Shown here: positions 1 to 6,213 of the stretch, in pieces | Position numbering within the stretch: the stretch's first letter is position 1 | Layout of the letters: every line of letters begins with the position of its first letter | NCBI GenBank assembly: GCA_013153755.1 | Contig: JAADDU010000118.1 | Span: forward strand, 1 to 8,835 | Reading direction: 5' to 3' | DNA from: Campylobacterota bacterium | GTDB taxonomy: Bacteria; Campylobacterota; Campylobacteria; Campylobacterales; Sulfurimonadaceae | Length of the DNA: 8,835 nucleotides | Notes under the pieces: generated by a model | Databases searched by the model: none | What the model was told of the DNA's origin: nothing | The model's input: the letters and a program-made list of their open reading frames with translations, nothing else | Position numbers and translations under genes: made by a program

Positions 1-3
1 AAA

Positions 4-1293
4 ATGATTTTTACTACTACTTCTGATTTATCTTTTAATGATGATTTTAATGAACTTTTACAAAGAGGTAAAATGGATATAGCACAGGTTAGTGCTATAG
101 TTGGTAAAATCATTGATGAGATTAAAAGTGATAAAAATGATGCTTTAAAACAACATATCTCAAAGTTTGATAACTGGACACCAAAAAGTGATGAAGATTT
201 AAAGATAAGCACTGCATCTATGCAAAAAGCTTATGAAAATATAGATAAAAACCTAAAAAAAGCACTGCATCTAGCTTATGAGAGAATCAAAATATACCAT
301 GAAAAACAAAAACCAAAATCATGGTTTGATACAGAGGACAACGGAACCATACTTGGACAAAAAGTAACTCCGGTTGAGAGTGCAGGACTCTATATACCAG
401 GTGGAAAAGCTGCTTATCCATCTTCACTTCTTATGAATGTTATCCCAGCTCAAGTTGCAGGAGTAGAGAAGATAATAGTTTGTACTCCAACACCAGACAA
501 TGAACCAAATGAACTTTTACTAGCAGCTTGTCACCTTTGTGGTGTTAGTGAAGTTTATAAAGTGGGTGGTGCATCAGCTATCGCTGCAATGGCTTATGGA
601 ACTCAGAGCATCCCTAAAGTTGATGTTATAACAGGACCGGGAAATATCTTTGTAGCAACTGCGAAAAAGATGGTTTTTGGGGATGTAAATATAGACATGA
701 TAGCAGGACCTAGTGAGATAGGTGTTTTAGCAGATGAAAGTGCTAACGCTTCACACTTAGCCATAGATTTACTCTCTCAAGCAGAGCATGACGAGATGGC
801 AAGTTCCATCCTTATAACTCCATCACAAAAAATAGCAGATGAAGTAAAAGAAGAGATACAAAACTGGCTTAAAAAACTCCCTCGCGAAGAGATAGCAAGA
901 AAGTCTATAGAAACAAGAGGAGCTATCATAGTTACAAAAGATATGGATGAAGCCATAAAACTTATGAATGAGATAGCACCTGAACACTTAGAGATAGCAA
1001 CAGACAATGCTTTTGAGTTTTTACCACTCATAAAACACGCAGGAGCAATCTTTTTAGGTCACTATACACCTGAGGCTATAGGTGACTATGTAGCTGGACC
1101 TAACCATACACTACCAACTGGTGGAACAGCTAAATTTTACTCACCATTAGGGGTTGAGAATTTTATGAAAAAAAGTTCTATCATCTCGTTTTCTAAAAAA
1201 GGCATAAATGAGATAGGTAAAGAGTGTGCTCTTATCGCAAATACAGAGGGCTTAACTGCTCATGAACAGTCAGTTAGAGTTAGATTAGACTAA
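4..1293 (+). CDS. hisD: Histidinol dehydrogenase
   Basis: HisD catalyses the last two steps of histidine biosynthesis, the NAD-dependent oxidation of L-histidinol to L-histidine through the aldehyde; it is a cytoplasmic zinc homodimer. The 429-residue product has the usual family length. The zinc ligands known from E. coli HisD are recognisable: Gln259 and His262 in LLSQAEHDEM, Asp361 in IGDYVAGPNH and His420 in GLTAHEQSV. The catalytic Glu-His pair is Glu327-His328 in IAPEHLE. The family signature around IDMIAGPSEIG (residues 230-240) and the glycine-rich VITGPGN are intact. The ATG lies three bases into the window, so its ribosome binding site and promoter cannot be judged, but the N-terminus aligns with the family. 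It converges on the Mod remnant with a 7-bp gap; no other his gene is visible. Confidence 0.97.
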   Translation: MIFTTTSDLSFNDDFNELLQRGKMDIAQVSAIVGKIIDEIKSDKNDALKQHISKFDNWTPKSDEDLKISTASMQKAYENIDKNLKKALHLAYERIKIYHEKQKPKSWFDTEDNGTILGQKVTPVESAGLYIPGGKAAYPSSLLMNVIPAQVAGVEKIIVCTPTPDNEPNELLLAACHLCGVSEVYKVGGASAIAAMAYGTQSIPKVDVITGPGNIFVATAKKMVFGDVNIDMIAGPSEIGVLADESANASHLAIDLLSQAEHDEMASSILITPSQKIADEVKEEIQNWLKKLPREEIARKSIETRGAIIVTKDMDEAIKLMNEIAPEHLEIATDNAFEFLPLIKHAGAIFLGHYTPEAIGDYVAGPNHTLPTGGTAKFYSPLGVENFMKKSSIISFSKKGINEIGKECALIANTEGLTAHEQSVRVRLD

Positions 1294-1300
1294 GTAAATT

Positions 1301-1945
1301 TTAGTGAGTTATAGACATTATGACTATACATATTCGTTTTTTCTCACTTAAATCTTTTGTATATTTTTCCCATATGATTTTATTTTCATAGTTTTCTTGT
1401 TCAAATATATGCACTATTAAGCTTTTTAAATATACTTGCTTATCATCATCAATCTGTACAAAAACAATTCCATCACTACTTAAAAATTCTTTTGCAAGTT
1501 CTAAGTTACTTTTCATAAATGTAAGCCATGAAAAGAGTGTCAAATTATTTCTATAACTATCGTAAAGTAAGTCTATATATATTAGTTCTAATTTTTGACT
1601 ATAAACATCTTTTATATTATGCAACACTACAAGGTTTTCTTTTTTAATTATAAGTTTTTTTTGTTTTTCTATCTGCTGTATTTGTGAACTATCATCTTTG
1701 TATTGAGTTAAATTTGCTTGTTTAAAAAAAAGATTTATAAGTTTATTTTGCTCTAGTATGTCTATATCATCTATTTTTGTAAAAAAATTATCTTTTGTTA
1801 TTTGATTATTTAAAAGTATTTGACAAAACTTTTGGTCTATATCTTCAATACTTTTTAAAACTTTATCTACACAAAATTTCCCATGAGCATTACAAAATCT
1901 GGGGTTTTGTTCTAAAAGTTTTGTTACATAGTGTTTCAATTTCAT
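1301..1945 (-). pseudogene. Remnant of type III restriction-modification DNA methyltransferase (Mod), N-terminal part only
   Basis: The 214-residue frame resembles the N-terminal part of type III Mod enzymes, which methylate adenine in DNA and form a complex with a Res helicase-nuclease. Residues 1-80 look like the family's N-terminal region (LLEQNPRF, NFFTKIDDIDI). Residues 103-128 match the usual segment leading into the catalytic motif (ENLVVLH, LELIYID). Residues 140-193 match the conserved stretch after it (WLTFMKSNLELAKEFL, DGIVFVQIDDDKQVYLK, NKIIWEK). The catalytic DPPY is DLLY (residues 125-128); the codons TTA and CTT each differ from a proline codon by one C-to-T change. The segment between the N-terminal region and residue 103 is shortened, and several residues after DLLY are missing. 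The target-recognition domain, the C-terminal FxGxG SAM-binding motif and a res gene are absent; intact Mods are usually over 500 residues. The frame ends 7 bp from hisD. I call it inactive; a short expressed protein cannot be excluded. Confidence 0.8.
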
Positions 1946-1965
1946 TACTGAACTCTTTTTAATAA

Positions 1966-1978
1966 CTACCTATAGTTA
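1966..1978. promoter_or_regulatory. Distal operator half-site for the XRE regulator (candidate)
   Basis: This 13-bp stretch (CTACCTATAGTTA) is an exact inverted copy of 2020-2032 (TAACTATAGGTAG), 41 bp away. It shares the TATAGTTA core with the palindrome at 2009-2027, giving three copies of this core in under 65 bp. It lies just upstream of the Mod remnant start, where a bound protein could block leftward transcription or join a looped complex with the downstream site. The repeat is seen directly; the binding role is inferred. Confidence 0.55.
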
Positions 1979-1979
1979 G

Positions 1980-2008
1980 TTGTTAAAGAATTGTACTACT
2001 CATACACT
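1980..2008 (+). promoter_or_regulatory. Candidate rightward promoter of the XRE regulator
   Basis: TTGTTA at 1980-1985 and TACACT at 2003-2008 are 17 bp apart and each match four of six consensus bases. The main palindrome begins just past the -10 box, so it would cover the transcription start, a typical autorepression layout. An alternative -10 is TATAGT (2009-2014) inside the palindrome, without a clear -35, as is common in Campylobacterota. This is a prediction only. Confidence 0.35.
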
Positions 2009-2017
2009 TATAGTTAA
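1990..2017 (-). promoter_or_regulatory. Candidate leftward promoter of the Mod remnant
   Basis: Read on the minus strand, TTAACT (plus 2012-2017) and TACAAT (plus 1990-1995) form -35 and -10 boxes 16 bp apart. The -35 box lies inside the left arm of the main palindrome, so a regulator bound there would compete with polymerase. The match is moderate and the promoter is inferred. Confidence 0.4.
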
Positions 2018-2030
2018 GTTAACTATAGGT
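2006..2030. promoter_or_regulatory. Palindromic operator candidate between the Mod remnant and the XRE regulator
   Basis: TATAGTTAA and TTAACTATA form perfect 9-bp arms around a single G at 2018 (2009-2027). Allowing one mismatch, the arms extend to 12 bp (2006-2030). The symmetric architecture fits a dimeric XRE repressor, and autogenous operators between divergent genes are typical of restriction-modification controller proteins. The site covers the likely -35 box of the leftward promoter and the start region of the rightward one. Its right end touches the AGGTAGG ribosome binding site of the regulator, so in RNA the same palindrome could also limit translation. The sequence symmetry is certain; binding is inferred. 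Confidence 0.65.
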
Positions 2031-2039
2031 AGGTAAAAA

Positions 2040-2285
2040 ATGAAAGAGAGTAGTATTGATAGCAAACAAATAAAAGAGATTTATAAAAAAATTGGGCAAA
2101 ATGTTAAAAAAAAGAGAAATGAAAAAAACATCTCTCAACTTACATTAGCATTAGCAATAGGACATAAAGCAGTTGGAACCATCTCAATGGCTGAGATATA
2201 TCTCAACAATAAACATTTTAATATTGAACATTTAGTTAAGATTGCAGATGTATTAGAGTGCGATATTTGTGATTTTTTTAAATAA
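2040..2285 (+). CDS. Small XRE-family helix-turn-helix regulator, possible restriction-modification controller
   Basis: An 81-residue protein consisting almost entirely of one XRE/Cro-type DNA-binding domain (about residues 18-78). The pattern IGQNVKKKRNEKNISQ opens the domain. Residues 32-41 (SQLTLALAIG) and 44-56 (starting AVGTISMAEI) look like the helix-turn-helix pair, and HLVKIADVLE is the usual closing helix. It presumably acts as a dimer on nearby DNA. The ATG is preceded by AGG (2031-2033) six bases upstream. Its size, its divergent position beside a Mod remnant and the palindrome in the shared upstream region resemble controller proteins of restriction-modification systems, but the family is broad and any XRE repressor would look alike. 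The tail has a CxxC (Cys74, Cys77), the only cysteines present. The frame is intact although its neighbour has decayed. Confidence 0.85.
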   Translation: MKESSIDSKQIKEIYKKIGQNVKKKRNEKNISQLTLALAIGHKAVGTISMAEIYLNNKHFNIEHLVKIADVLECDICDFFK

Positions 2286-2307
2286 CTAGATGAATTTCAT
2301 CTAGTTA
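2283..2307. terminator. Convergent hairpin holding both stop codons (candidate bidirectional terminator)
   Basis: TAACTAGATGA (2283-2293) and TCATCTAGTTA (2297-2307) form a perfect 11-bp stem with a three-base loop. The TAA of the regulator (2283-2285) and the TAG of nusA (plus 2301-2303) both lie inside the arms. Only three of eleven stem pairs are G-C, and neither side is followed by a clean T-run (just TTT on the minus side), so it is a weak intrinsic terminator or an mRNA 3'-end stabiliser. The hairpin is seen directly; termination is inferred. Confidence 0.5.
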
Positions 2308-3434
2308 AATAATGCTTCAAGTGCATCTACATTATCTTTAGCCTCTTCTATCTCTCCATCTTCATTTGTAACTTGATCATTTTCCACAAGTTCTATATTT
2401 AATCCTGTAAGCATAGAAGCAAGACGGATATTTATACCACTTTTACCTATAGCTTTTGATTTTTGGTCTGCTGGAAGAGTGATGATAGCTTTTTCTAACT
2501 CACCATTTTCATCTTTTATCACTTCTACATGAGAGATGATAGCTGGAGACATAACTCTTGATATAAACAGTTCAGGAATACTTGTGTATTCTACACAGTC
2601 TATATTTTCACCTATGAGTTCTTGACTCACTGCATTTATACGAACACCTCTAACCCCAACAGTAGCACCTACTGCATCTACTTGAGGATGTGTACTAAGA
2701 AGTGCGATTTTTGCTCTCTCTCCAGGGATACGAGCACTTTTTTCTATAACAACAGCACCATCAGCTATCTCAGGTACTTCAAGAGCAAGTAGTTCTTCTA
2801 AAAATTTAGGACTTGTTCTTGATAGCTCTATCTGGATACCATTTTCCTTATCCATATTTACACGACGAACTACTGCTTTTAAGTGGTCACCTTTTTTAAA
2901 GATTTCACCTTTAATACGGCTTTTCATAGGAAGTACTGCACGAACCTCATCTACCTCTATATATGTAGCATTTTTAGAATCTACACTAGTTACAAGACCA
3001 GTTACTAGTGTTCCTATTTTTGACTTATATTTGTTAAAAAGCTCATCTTCTATAAGCCTTTGAACATGATACTCTATCTCACGATGAAGTTGAGAAGCCC
3101 CTGTTCTACCATAGTCTTCTAAAGAGTGAGGGATTTGAAGTTGATCATCTAGTTCCACTTGATCATCATACTCTCTAGCATCTGTTAAAGAGATATAAGC
3201 AGGAGCTAACTCTTCATCTTGAAGTTTTTCATCATCATCAGCTACTACTGTTATAGTTTGTACTATTTCTATACTTTTTTTTACATCATCTATATTTGCT
3301 TCAAAAGCAAAATTTTTATCTATTACTCTTTTTGCAGTTTGAACAAAAGCAGTTTTTAACGCTTCTGTAACTTTTTTAGGGTCTAACCCTTTTTCATGTG
3401 CGATTGCATCTACAATATCTAATATTTTTTCCAT
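2301..3434 (-). CDS. nusA: Transcription termination/antitermination factor NusA
   Basis: NusA binds RNA polymerase and nascent RNA, modulating pausing, intrinsic termination and rRNA antitermination. The 377-residue product shows the standard order: an N-terminal RNA polymerase-binding domain (about 1-130, with the QLHREIEYHVQRLIEDEL helix), an S1 domain (about 139-205, GTLVTGLVTSVD to IQIELSRTSP), KH1 (about 230-300, including DAVGATVGVRGVRINAV) and KH2 (about 301-350, with the AIGKSGINIRLAS loop). It ends soon after KH2 with a short acidic tail and lacks the C-terminal acidic repeats of E. coli NusA, as is normal outside the gammaproteobacteria. The ATG is preceded by AAGG (plus 3443-3446) eight bases upstream. 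In many bacteria nusA follows rimP; here it appears to start its own transcript. Confidence 0.97.
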   Translation of the reverse strand: MEKILDIVDAIAHEKGLDPKKVTEALKTAFVQTAKRVIDKNFAFEANIDDVKKSIEIVQTITVVADDDEKLQDEELAPAYISLTDAREYDDQVELDDQLQIPHSLEDYGRTGASQLHREIEYHVQRLIEDELFNKYKSKIGTLVTGLVTSVDSKNATYIEVDEVRAVLPMKSRIKGEIFKKGDHLKAVVRRVNMDKENGIQIELSRTSPKFLEELLALEVPEIADGAVVIEKSARIPGERAKIALLSTHPQVDAVGATVGVRGVRINAVSQELIGENIDCVEYTSIPELFISRVMSPAIISHVEVIKDENGELEKAIITLPADQKSKAIGKSGINIRLASMLTGLNIELVENDQVTNEDGEIEEAKDNVDALEALFN

Positions 3435-3508
3435 ATTTATAGCCTTTTTAAGGTTGTTTCACAAAAAATAAATAATAATTTCATTGGGGATTTCTTATGA
3501 AGTTTGAA

Positions 3509-3514
3509 ATTATA
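3509..3514 (-). promoter_or_regulatory. -10 box of the nusA promoter
   Basis: On the minus strand this reads TATAAT preceded by TGC, that is an extended -10 (TGCTATAAT), with a T-rich stretch upstream and no clear -35, the usual Campylobacterota layout. The start would fall near 3502, giving a leader of about 65 nt to the nusA ATG. Predicted from sequence only. Confidence 0.6.
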
Positions 3515-3531
3515 GCAAAAATAACTTTAAT

Positions 3532-3559
3532 GTGACTTTTAGTAGATTTTATATATAAT
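3532..3559 (+). promoter_or_regulatory. Promoter of the HP0268-miaB-pilus operon
   Basis: A perfect TATAAT at 3554-3559 is preceded, 16 bp upstream, by GTGACT (3532-3537), a partial -35. The start would lie near 3566, about 30 nt before the first ATG. It is back to back with the nusA promoter, the two -10 boxes being about 40 bp apart. No further intergenic gap large enough for a promoter occurs downstream in the operon, so this may serve all eight genes, although promoters inside genes cannot be excluded. Confidence 0.65.
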
Positions 3560-3595
3560 GCAATACTTTTACACACTATATATGAGGATTATAAA

Positions 3596-3841
3596 ATGGA
3601 TTTAAAATTTGCAAGAACAGATATTGATACAAAACCAAAAAAAGCTGATTTGGACAAGATTGAAGCAAGTATAGAGAAAGAGGGAAGTATGATATTTTAC
3701 TTTGATAGAGAAAATTCACACAAAGACCTTCTTGAACTTCAAGACTATTTTGAAGCAAAAGGGAAAAGTTTTTATATGAGTGAAGTTAAATATGGTCTTT
3801 CAGACAATGAATATATGTACCAAGTACACATCATCAGCTAG
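3596..3841 (+). CDS. HP0268-family small protein (putative nuclease)
   Basis: An 81-residue protein that I recognise as the Campylobacterota-restricted HP0268 family. From memory, the H. pylori member has been studied structurally and reported to nick DNA and cleave RNA; that activity is not demonstrable here. The sequence starts MDLKFARTDI, has a lysine-rich segment (KPKKADLDKI, about residues 14-23), and then alternates strand and helix (SMIFYFD, DLLELQDYFEAKG, SFYMSEVKYG, YQVHIIS), consistent with one small alpha/beta domain. There is no signal peptide or membrane segment. The ATG has a good GAGGA ribosome binding site (3584-3588) seven bases upstream. Its stop is nine bases before miaB, and the pairing with miaB is the same as I recall in H. 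pylori. The family assignment is fairly sure; the biochemical role is borrowed knowledge. Confidence 0.85.
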   Translation: MDLKFARTDIDTKPKKADLDKIEASIEKEGSMIFYFDRENSHKDLLELQDYFEAKGKSFYMSEVKYGLSDNEYMYQVHIIS

Positions 3842-3850
3842 AGAGATATT

Positions 3851-5152
3851 ATGAGTAAAAAGTTATTTATCGAAACTTTAGGTTGTGCTATGAACTCTCG
3901 TGATAGTGAGCATATCATCGCAGCACTTAGAGAAAAAGAGGGGTATTTGCTAACTGACAACCTCGAAGATGCCGACCTTATTTTGATAAATACATGCTCT
4001 GTTAGAGAAAAACCTGTCTCAAAACTTTTCTCAGAATTAGGAATCTTTAACAAAAAGAAAAAAACAGATGCAAAGATAGGTGTTTGTGGTTGTACTGCAT
4101 CACACCTAGGAGAAGAGATAATAAAAAGAGCACCTTATGTAAACTTTGTGTTAGGTGCTAGAAATGTTTCTAAAATCACAGACGTTTTACATAAAGACAA
4201 AGCTGTAGAAGTAGATATAAACTATGATGAGAGTGAATTTGCTTTTGATGAGTTTAGAAGGTCAACCTATAAAGCCTTTATAAACATCTCTATGGGATGT
4301 GATAAATCTTGTACCTACTGTATAGTTCCAAAAACTCGTGGAGATGAGATATCTATACCAGATGAACTTATACTTCGTGAGTCAAAAAGAGCAGTAGAAG
4401 CAGGAGCAAAAGAGATTTTCCTTTTAGGTCAAAATGTAAACAACTATGGTCGCCGTTTTTCAGGGGAACATGAAAAAATCAACTTTACAGAACTTTTAAG
4501 AAGACTCTCTAAGATAGAGGGTTTAGAGCGTATCAGATTTACATCACCCCACCCTTTTCACATGGATGATGAGTTTATAGAGGAGTTTGCCACAAACCCC
4601 AAGATATGTAAATCTATGCATATGCCTCTTCAAAGTGGAAGCACTAAAGTTCTAAAAGATATGAAAAGGGGTTACTCAAAAGAGTGGTTTTTAAACCGTG
4701 TACAAAAACTTCGCCAAGAGTGTCCAGAGGTAAGTATCTCAACAGATATCATAGTCGCTTTTCCAGGGGAGAGTGATGAGGATTTTAAAGATACACTAGA
4801 TGTGATGCGTAAGGTTAGATTTAACCAAATCTTCTCTTTTAAGTATTCACCTCGTCCAGAAACTGAAGCACAGCATTTTACAAATGTTGTAGATGCAGAT
4901 GTGGCATCTCAAAGACTTACAACACTTCAAGAGCTTCATACTCAGATACTAGATGAGATAAATGCTGAGTGTTTGGGTAAAACTTACAGAGTGTATTTTG
5001 AAGATTTGATTCAAGATATGTTTGTAAGTGGAAGAAGTGATGACAATATCGTCATAAAAGTCAAAGGTTCAGATGAACTTTTAGGAAAATTTAGAGATGT
5101 TAAGATAACAGCTATAGGGCGAACAATTTTAACAGGTGAAGTAGTTGAATAA
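3851..5152 (+). CDS. miaB: tRNA-2-methylthio-N6-dimethylallyladenosine synthase MiaB
   Basis: MiaB is a radical-SAM methylthiotransferase that converts i6A37 to ms2i6A37 in tRNAs reading UNN codons, improving decoding. The 433-residue product has all expected parts. The N-terminal UPF0004 domain has three auxiliary-cluster cysteines: Cys12 (ETLGCAMN), Cys49 (INTCSVRE) and a cysteine of VCGCTA, where Cys79 and Cys81 are both present. The radical-SAM motif CxxxCxxC is Cys150, Cys154 and Cys157 ([16 protein letters not shown]). The C-terminal TRAM domain spans about residues 370-433. The features [12 protein letters not shown] and MPLQSGS are typical of MiaB. The start ATG follows a GAGAGA stretch. 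It is the second gene of the operon and overlaps the next by eight bases. The choice of MiaB over the related MtaB and RimO rests on [14 protein letters not shown] and the length. Confidence 0.96.
   Translation: MSKKLFIETLGCAMNSRDSEHIIAALREKEGYLLTDNLEDADLILINTCSVREKPVSKLFSELGIFNKKKKTDAKIGVCGCTASHLGEEIIKRAPYVNFVLGARNVSKITDVLHKDKAVEVDINYDESEFAFDEFRRSTYKAFINISMGCDKSCTYCIVPKTRGDEISIPDELILRESKRAVEAGAKEIFLLGQNVNNYGRRFSGEHEKINFTELLRRLSKIEGLERIRFTSPHPFHMDDEFIEEFATNPKICKSMHMPLQSGSTKVLKDMKRGYSKEWFLNRVQKLRQECPEVSISTDIIVAFPGESDEDFKDTLDVMRKVRFNQIFSFKYSPRPETEAQHFTNVVDADVASQRLTTLQELHTQILDEINAECLGKTYRVYFEDLIQDMFVSGRSDDNIVIKVKGSDELLGKFRDVKITAIGRTILTGEVVE
5134..5139 (+). promoter_or_regulatory. Ribosome binding site supporting a TTG start
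   Basis: AGGTGA lies inside the last codons of miaB, five bases before the TTG at 5145. No ATG is available in that frame until residue 46, which would remove the whole N-terminal hydrophobic region, so this site decides the start of the DUF374 gene. Confidence 0.65.
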
Positions 5153-5768
5153 ACAACAACTTCGCTCTTTAGCTCTAATCATAGTCCCTACACTAGGTGC
5201 TTTTTTAATTAGACTCTTATACTTTACAAACAAAAAAGTTTTTCATGCTCCTCATAATATAGGAGATAAGCCTATCATCATGGCTTGTTGGCATGGTGAA
5301 CTTCTTATGATCCCTTATGCCTACACTAGATTTAGAAAAACTCCCCATGTTAAACTTATAATTTCAGAACATTTTGATGGTAACTTAATCGCAAAAACAC
5401 TAGAACATTTTAAGTTTCAAACCATCAGAGGTTCATCAACTAGAAGTGGTGTAAAAGCACTTATACAGGCTATAAAAGAACTTAAAAATGGTTACGACAT
5501 AGGGATAACACCAGATGGACCAAAAGGTCCAAGACATGAGGTTGCAGATGGTATAGTTGTCATGGCTCAAAAAGCTAAAATAAATATAGTTTTAGTAGAG
5601 ATAAAACCAACATCATACTGGCAACTATCCTCATGGGACAAATTTATCATTCCAAAACCTTTTGGTACTATAAATTACTATATTAGTGAGTTTATAGATG
5701 TACATGACATGAATCTACAAGATGCTAAAAAACTTATAAAAGATGGACTATCTAAACATGAAAGCTAA
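5145..5768 (+). CDS. DUF374 / lysophospholipid acyltransferase-like protein
   Basis: A 207-residue protein of the DUF374 family, which is related to the lysophospholipid acyltransferases that transfer acyl chains at the inner membrane; no member's substrate is known to me. Visible marks are a hydrophobic N-terminal segment (about 8-26), MACWHGELL (46-54), [13 protein letters not shown] (74-86), RGSSTRSG (95-102) and [12 protein letters not shown] (122-133), in the order typical of the family. The canonical HX4D acyltransferase motif is not seen; WHGE and SEHFDG occupy the equivalent region. Translation starts at TTG, overlapping the end of miaB by eight bases, which suggests coupled translation. 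It overlaps the next gene as well. The lipid role is inferred; in Gram-negatives a function in lipid A or phospholipid acylation would fit. Confidence 0.88.
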   Translation: MNKQQLRSLALIIVPTLGAFLIRLLYFTNKKVFHAPHNIGDKPIIMACWHGELLMIPYAYTRFRKTPHVKLIISEHFDGNLIAKTLEHFKFQTIRGSSTRSGVKALIQAIKELKNGYDIGITPDGPKGPRHEVADGIVVMAQKAKINIVLVEIKPTSYWQLSSWDKFIIPKPFGTINYYISEFIDVHDMNLQDAKKLIKDGLSKHES

Positions 5769-6213
5769 ATTTCTCATCCCTTTAATAGCTTTTATACTCA
5801 TATCTATTATGGGGGTTTTTGTTTTAGTAAACCCATCTTATGAAAAGTCTATAAAAGCAAAATATCATTATGAAATAGGGGAGTATAAAGAAGCTTTATC
5901 TCTAGCAAAAGAAGCATTTAATCAAGACCTATATAACCGTATGGCATCTACAATCATGGCTCAATCTATAATATCCTTAAAGTATGTATCTTATAACAAT
6001 GATGCAAAAAAGTACATGCTTGACATAAATAAAATAGCAACACAAAACACCATATCAGATGCAGATAAAGCAAAGATACGAACTATGTGTGAAATCATGA
6101 TAAAGTCTTATGCTAAATTATCTCCTAGTGTAATTACAGACAATAATTTGGTACAAAAATCTGCTAAATATAATGATGGGTTTGAGAAGCTTCTTGAAAA
6201 AGTTACTAAATAA
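5758..6213 (+). CDS. Small membrane-anchored protein of unknown function (possible single TPR-like repeat)
   Basis: I do not recognise a named family. From the ATG at 5758 the product is 151 residues; the in-frame ATG at 5743 would add MDYLN. I prefer 5758 because the protein then begins [10 protein letters not shown], with lysines followed by one hydrophobic span (about residues 5-24), consistent with an uncleaved N-terminal anchor and a periplasmic domain. The motif YHYEIGEYKEALSLAKEA looks like one tetratricopeptide-type helix pair, and the rest is predicted mostly helical. The start overlaps the end of the DUF374 gene by 11 bases, and the end overlaps the recombinase frame by up to 41 bases. 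Because the genes further downstream are pilus-assembly-like, it may be an accessory of that machine or of the envelope; this is inference only. Confidence 0.75.
   Translation: MKAKFLIPLIAFILISIMGVFVLVNPSYEKSIKAKYHYEIGEYKEALSLAKEAFNQDLYNRMASTIMAQSIISLKYVSYNNDAKKYMLDINKIATQNTISDADKAKIRTMCEIMIKSYAKLSPSVITDNNLVQKSAKYNDGFEKLLEKVTK

Noticed and set aside
777..1031. Minus-strand open frame inside hisD
   Set aside because: It is a serine/isoleucine-rich shadow of a well-conserved hisD segment, with no family resemblance.
1310..1342. Imperfect hairpin (TATAG-A-CAT/ATG-A-CTATA) followed eight bases later by six T, as a hisD terminator
   Set aside because: The stem has an internal A-A mismatch and is AT-rich, and the T-run is too far away; not strong enough to annotate.
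3443..3453. Small CCTT/AAGG stem covering the nusA ribosome binding site
   Set aside because: A four-base-pair stem with a three-base loop is expected by chance and too weak to call a regulatory element.
3576..3758. Minus-strand open frame of 60 codons opposite the HP0268-family gene
   Set aside because: It is antisense to a recognised gene and its promoter region, and its composition is that expected of an antisense shadow.
3838..4053. Minus-strand open frame opposite the start of miaB
   Set aside because: It overlaps the conserved cysteine region of miaB and has no independent signal.
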